DNA of 64,000 nt from Hymenobacter lapidarius (GTDB lineage Bacteria; Bacteroidota; Bacteroidia; Cytophagales; Hymenobacteraceae): assembly GCF_001816145.1 (NCBI RefSeq), contig NZ_MDZB01000142.1, forward strand, positions 1-64,000, given 5' to 3'. The notes beneath the pieces are model-generated. The model had not been told where the DNA came from and did not search any database. It saw nothing but the letters and a program-made list of their open reading frames with translations. The position numbers and the translations under genes were made by a program. This document shows, piece after piece, positions 63,961-64,000 of the stretch (position 1 is the stretch's first letter; each line of letters starts with the position of its first letter).

Positions 63961-64000
63961 AGCAAGCAAATTAACGCGTCGCACCCGGTAACCACCGGCG

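Noticed and set aside
1-64000. Defence system, prophage or biosynthetic cluster
   Set aside because: No nuclease-ATPase cassettes, phage structural genes, NRPS/PKS or reverse transcriptase were found; the content is housekeeping, envelope and fatty-acid metabolism.

Overview
The window looks like chromosome of a high-GC member of the Bacteroidota, most likely a Hymenobacter-type Cytophagales. This is inferred from gldD beside ssb, mutY, HU and RNase G, a 29-residue AURKAIP1/COX24-like basic protein, several TAnnTTTG promoter boxes (three with TTTG or TTG 20 bases upstream), no obvious Shine-Dalgarno sites, many small signal-peptide proteins and an ExbB-ExbD-ExbD-TonB operon. No prophage, CRISPR array, insertion sequence or biosynthetic cluster was seen. 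Most genes are housekeeping.

Layout. 1-2.2 kb: secreted protein, then an NfeD/FloA flotillin pair. 2.4-10.3 kb, minus strand: an OmpA/beta-propeller protein, a 937-residue hybrid histidine kinase, RpoN and a barrel protein. 10.5-15.9 kb: asnS and uvrA with small secreted proteins. 16-25 kb: DUF4142 protein, lipoprotein, enoyl-CoA hydratase, broken ispD, queA, ABC permease, broken mscS, and a TerB-like protein with a Gly/Leu/Met tail. 25.1-27.1 kb: two tRNA-Val genes (UAC, CAC) and a GT39-like membrane protein. 27.2-29.9 kb: exbB-exbD-exbD-tonB, with tonB cut short at a 9-G run where it abuts a cut-short acetyltransferase-like gene. 30-44 kb: mazG, glmM, cysteine desulfurase, stress-type proteins, hemH, era, der, murQ, a cytochrome b5-like protein and an arginase-fold protein missing two metal ligands. 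44.6-52.9 kb: fatty-acid activation and beta-oxidation (fadD, marR, fadN-like, thiolase, acyl-CoA dehydrogenase). 53-64 kb: secreted protein, recG, gldD, ssb, mutY, HU, TPR protein, small basic protein, RNase G, porin-like protein.

The most informative signal is a near-palindromic 18-base site present three times in the fatty-acid region: once before marR and twice before the acyl-CoA dehydrogenase. In two copies it sits exactly 27 bases before a candidate -7 box, and the similarity continues through the promoter. This looks like the operator of a MarR-controlled beta-oxidation regulon. Several intergenic gaps also carry different palindromic REP/MITE-like elements.

Three genes (ispD, mscS, tonB with its neighbour) are broken at G/C-rich points while their frames are otherwise undecayed. 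Sequencing or assembly error is at least as likely as real mutation and should be excluded first.
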